Origin: Turneriella sp942492915
Lineage (GTDB): Bacteria; Spirochaetota; Leptospiria; Turneriellales; Turneriellaceae
DNA length: 64,000 nucleotides
NCBI GenBank assembly: GCA_942492915.1
Contig: OW818662.1
Coordinates: 1,736,001 to 1,800,000, forward strand
Direction: 5' to 3'
Notes under the pieces: generated by a model
Seen by the model: only the letters and a program-made list of their open reading frames with translations
Databases searched by the model: none
What the model was told of the DNA's origin: nothing
Position numbers and translations under genes: made by a program
Part shown: positions 61,187-64,000 of the stretch, piece by piece
Numbering within the stretch: position 1 is the first letter of the stretch
Layout of the letters: the number at the start of each line of letters is the position of its first letter

Positions 61187-64000
61187 TTATTCAAAGATCG
61201 ACACCAGACGATTATAGTAAGGCGTACTCATCTGCCCCGACCATTGCGCTTTGTACTTATTATATGCTGCGGTCGAGAACTGGTCCATCAAGAGGCCAAA
61301 TTGCCCCCAGAAGGTATCGAGCGCCTTGTACTGTTTGCAGTGTAGCGGCCCGCCGGGGTATTCGCCCGTGATTCCCGGATAACAACGCATCACCTGTGTA
61401 TTGAACAGCGTGCGTACGTCGGTCAGAATGTCGAGGGAAGTATACGGCGCTTTGTTCGTCAGGTTCGTCGAGAAATACGTCATGAAACCATTCGGCTTAA
61501 AGCCTTCAAGTCCCATGTTCAAGAGATCGTTGTAATCGCCCTGAAACTCTTGCAGCACAGTGACCAGGTGGGGGCCACTGCGTTTCAGCAGACACGTATA
61601 CGGCGTCGACTGCGGGTCATTGCAATCACTGCCCGTCTGCGTGCTGTCCTGATCGTAAAGAAAGTTGCCCACTACATTTTTTACCGATTTGAGTTCAGCC
61701 GAAGTGAAGTTCGTGCTGGCATAGAACGTCTGACGCGCCGCATTCAGGTCTGCAGTGAGGTACTGGCTGTTCACACCGCAGTTTAGCCCCTGCGCATCGC
61801 ACACCGTCGGCGACAACAGGTCTTTCATCGCCTGCGCCGCGAAATGGACGTAGTTCTTGGTCGGGCTCAACGGGTCGGGCTGAATGTATTCGTCGTACTT
61901 TGGCATGAACACGTCTTCTAGGTAATAGTGCATTACCTTTCTGAGATTCATAATGGCACCAGCGGTCGCCGTCTTGTCATCGTATTGACCGTTGTTGTTG
62001 ATATCTGTGTATTCACCGGCTTCGATGATGTTGTTGCTGTTACGATCGTAATGTGGCTCTTCAAGTTTCTTGTTATAGATCTCGCAGAGAATCAAATTCT
62101 TGATCGCTTTGATTTCATTGTCAAAATTAATCCCACCACCCGAGCCAGACGATGAAATATGACACTCCACCTTATTGCCGTTATTCGGGTTCGCTGCATA
62201 GACGACGTCAGCCGGCGAGCCACCGAGAGTGCGACCATAGAGCCAGTCAAGTTTTGAATCGATGTCTTGCACCGTCAGCGTATTGACGGATTTCTCTAAG
62301 TTTCGCGCCACGCCGCCCATATCAAACATGTAATAGTCTTTGTCATAAATATTCGGCACCTGCGTCGTAATCGAGCACGTACCGCCGACATTGGCTGTGT
62401 CGGTATACGTTGTAGCGCCGGTATACGCTGCCGAGATGAACGTAAACGTTCCTGGATCCCACACGCCGTCTTCGTTGTGGTCGTAGAAGCCGTTTGCCGA
62501 ACCACCCGGGCATGTCGGCTCGCCGAGCATGAAGGGACTATAAAGCAGGTCTTTCTTGATATCGACTTCAAAATACTTGTTCACCTTATCGTTCATGTCG
62601 TCGAACACGCTCTGGTACGAGCCGAGCGTCTTAAACTGGTCAAAGTTGAAGCTGCGCAGCGTGTTCAGGTCGTCCATTTTTGTCGAAACGAGCACGTCGA
62701 GAAAACTATCGACCGAATAGTCGCCTGAATTATTGGTATCGCGAATAAAATCGACGACGTGGTCGATATCGGCATCAGTCAGAGAAATCTGCGATGAACT
62801 ATTCTGTACATTCGCGAGGTAGTTATTCAACATCGGAATCGCCGCTTTGATCGCCGCGACGATTTCAGCGTCTGAGGTCAGTGACCGCAGGTACGAGACG
62901 AATTGCTTCATCATATTGATCGGCACGCTGTTCAATGCCACACCGTTCACACTCTGGTCGAAGCGATTGGTTCTGAAAAGCGCCGGATGCAGGGTGTGTA
63001 CACCAGAACCCGCACTTGTGGTGTTAATTGCGGCGCCGCCAGAAGTTGCACTGAGCCTAAACGAATCGGGTGTCACAGGCGCCTTAACAAAATAGAGATT
63101 CGTAGTGGGCGTACCGGCAGATAGACCTGCTGGCAATGACCCAGTCGTCGTCAGATAGACTTTATCGTTCGCTTCAAGCCCATGGCCCTTGAGGCTCACG
63201 ATACCCGGCGAGCTCTGTTTGATCTCGACAACGATCGAAGGGTTGACCGCATTCTTGGTCGCGAAATAGCGCAGGCGGTCTTTATTCTTCATGCCAGACG
63301 CCGTGACGACAGCACCCGAAGTTACGTCGAAGTTGTCTTCAGCTTTGCGTATGTTGTCTGCAATCAATGCTTCCAGATCACGAATCAGCGGATCGATGTA
63401 AGCGACGTTCGCGTACTTGTTGTTCGTGAGTTTTGGTACGAGGCCGTTTCTGAGGCCAGGGGCTGTCTCAGTCAGGATGTTCGTTAACGCGCCGGTGTTA
63501 TATTGTGGCAGGTTCGTGTTTGCACCTGCGTTGTTGTACATGACGCTCTCGTTAAGGGAGGCGAGGGCGGTAAAAAGCGTATCCAAATGCACTCTGTAAC
63601 CTAGATTTCCGTTCACGCAGCCCGGCGCACCATTAGAGCAGAAATTTCTAATAGTGACGTTGTCACGATTCTCACCTGCAACCATGGCAGTTGCGGCCGG
63701 GTAGGTGCTGACTTTCATGACCTGCCCGTCTTCATGCATCGTCCCGAACAAGACAACAAGGGGCGTCAACATTCCGGTTAGTTTGCCATCTGAGGGACCT
63801 CGATAATCGTACCATGTCGCGACCGTGCCATTGGCATTGTATGTTGCAGGGTACTTTAGGCAGCCGGTTACGACGAACTCGTTGCATGTATTGGTATCTG
63901 GGTTTACTTTGGGAATCGGTGGCAAATCCCGCGCGGTTACCCCGCATCCATTTGTGAAGTTCTCCAATAAGTCAGGCCCGCCGCCTACTCCCGGGCTTAA
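61187..64000 (-). CDS. Large EF-hand-like/FCCH-containing exported protein, 5' end beyond the window
   Basis: The frame is open to the right edge, so the N-terminus is missing. About 937 residues are visible. There are Cys-rich segments (NTCNEFVVTGC, NFCSNGAPGC), a phage-tail/E1-FCCH-like motif (VSLKGHGLEANDKVYLTTTG then SLPAGLSAGT, FRLSATSGGAAINT), and several EF-hand-like loops (DHNEDGVWDPGTF, DRNSNNIIEAGEY followed by TDINNNGQYDD, DTNNSGDYSVDSF). A calcium-binding surface or secreted protein is likely. It is upstream of the FadL-type porin in the same operon. I do not recognise a named family. Confidence 0.75.
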   Translation of the reverse strand, partial: LSPGVGGGPDLLENFTNGCGVTARDLPPIPKVNPDTNTCNEFVVTGCLKYPATYNANGTVATWYDYRGPSDGKLTGMLTPLVVLFGTMHEDGQVMKVSTYPAATAMVAGENRDNVTIRNFCSNGAPGCVNGNLGYRVHLDTLFTALASLNESVMYNNAGANTNLPQYNTGALTNILTETAPGLRNGLVPKLTNNKYANVAYIDPLIRDLEALIADNIRKAEDNFDVTSGAVVTASGMKNKDRLRYFATKNAVNPSIVVEIKQSSPGIVSLKGHGLEANDKVYLTTTGSLPAGLSAGTPTTNLYFVKAPVTPDSFRLSATSGGAAINTTSAGSGVHTLHPALFRTNRFDQSVNGVALNSVPINMMKQFVSYLRSLTSDAEIVAAIKAAIPMLNNYLANVQNSSSQISLTDADIDHVVDFIRDTNNSGDYSVDSFLDVLVSTKMDDLNTLRSFNFDQFKTLGSYQSVFDDMNDKVNKYFEVDIKKDLLYSPFMLGEPTCPGGSANGFYDHNEDGVWDPGTFTFISAAYTGATTYTDTANVGGTCSITTQVPNIYDKDYYMFDMGGVARNLEKSVNTLTVQDIDSKLDWLYGRTLGGSPADVVYAANPNNGNKVECHISSSGSGGGINFDNEIKAIKNLILCEIYNKKLEEPHYDRNSNNIIEAGEYTDINNNGQYDDKTATAGAIMNLRKVMHYYLEDVFMPKYDEYIQPDPLSPTKNYVHFAAQAMKDLLSPTVCDAQGLNCGVNSQYLTADLNAARQTFYASTNFTSAELKSVKNVVGNFLYDQDSTQTGSDCNDPQSTPYTCLLKRSGPHLVTVLQEFQGDYNDLLNMGLEGFKPNGFMTYFSTNLTNKAPYTSLDILTDVRTLFNTQVMRCYPGITGEYPGGPLHCKQYKALDTFWGQFGLLMDQFSTAAYNKYKAQWSGQMSTPYYNRLVSIFE

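Noticed and set aside
1..64000. CRISPR arrays, IS elements, prophage or rRNA genes
   Set aside because: No regularly spaced repeats, transposase or integrase motifs, phage structural cluster, or rRNA-like sequence were recognised.

Overview
The window looks like chromosomal core sequence from a spirochaete of the Leptospirales, most like the Turneriella/Leptonema side of that group. The reasons are moderate GC content, a leptospiral order in the ribosomal/RNA-polymerase operon, a probable DUF1564 protein (a family I know mainly from Leptospira and relatives), a FlgM gene behind a textbook sigma-28 promoter, many lipoproteins with relaxed spirochaetal lipoboxes, and an Asn at the RpoB position that is Ser531 in E. 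coli. The species assignment is inference. I saw no IS element, prophage, CRISPR array or rRNA gene.

Layout. 1-461 holds the 5' part of lepA (minus). 568-2085 holds a small secreted protein and a membrane-anchored predicted aminopeptidase. 2102-16884 is one long minus-strand transcription/translation block. In transcription order it reads tRNA-Ser(TGA), tRNA-Ser(GCT), tRNA-Thr(GGT), tRNA-Trp(CCA), secE, nusG, rplK, rplA, rplJ, rplL, rpoB, rpoC, rpsL, rpsG, fusA. No tuf or rpmG is present. 17081-20710 (plus) has an OppD/DppD-type ATPase, an RNase HI and a DinG-type helicase, convergent with a beta-CASP metallo-beta-lactamase nuclease. 22198-26490 has an outer-membrane protein, flgM, a degenerate iron-alcohol-dehydrogenase homologue, a secreted protein, a small ORF and ppnP. 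26641-30195 is the B12-dependent ribonucleotide reductase nrdJ, with a strong promoter and a hairpin that overlaps its ribosome-binding site.

30491-37025 is a very tight five-gene operon: a six-hairpin glycosidase-like protein, a voltage-gated K+ channel with a C-terminal zinc ribbon, a lipoate ligase-like protein, BolA, and an unusual ATP-grasp/FMN alpha-hydroxyacid-oxidase fusion. 37091-45174 is mainly envelope and secreted proteins: a PLD/lamin-tail protein, a divergent polysaccharide deacetylase, a YidD with a signal peptide, a TPR protein and two lipoproteins. 45306-49503 has trxB, ilvE, a holB-like gene, a solitary nuoH and a tiny membrane ORF. 49550-58006 has an NHL-repeat lipoprotein, argG, a small protein, then murD-thioesterase-pyrG (minus), the DUF1564-like gene and a fabG-type reductase. 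58103-64000 has an FG-GAP repeat protein, a FadL-type porin and a large EF-hand-rich surface protein that runs off the window.

The most distinctive non-coding signal is a set of long, often perfect hairpins with 3-8 nt loops at gene boundaries. Several include the stop codon in the stem (dinG, nrdJ, rpsG, murD, fabG). One is an inverted copy of the 5' end of tRNA-Thr lying directly upstream of that tRNA.
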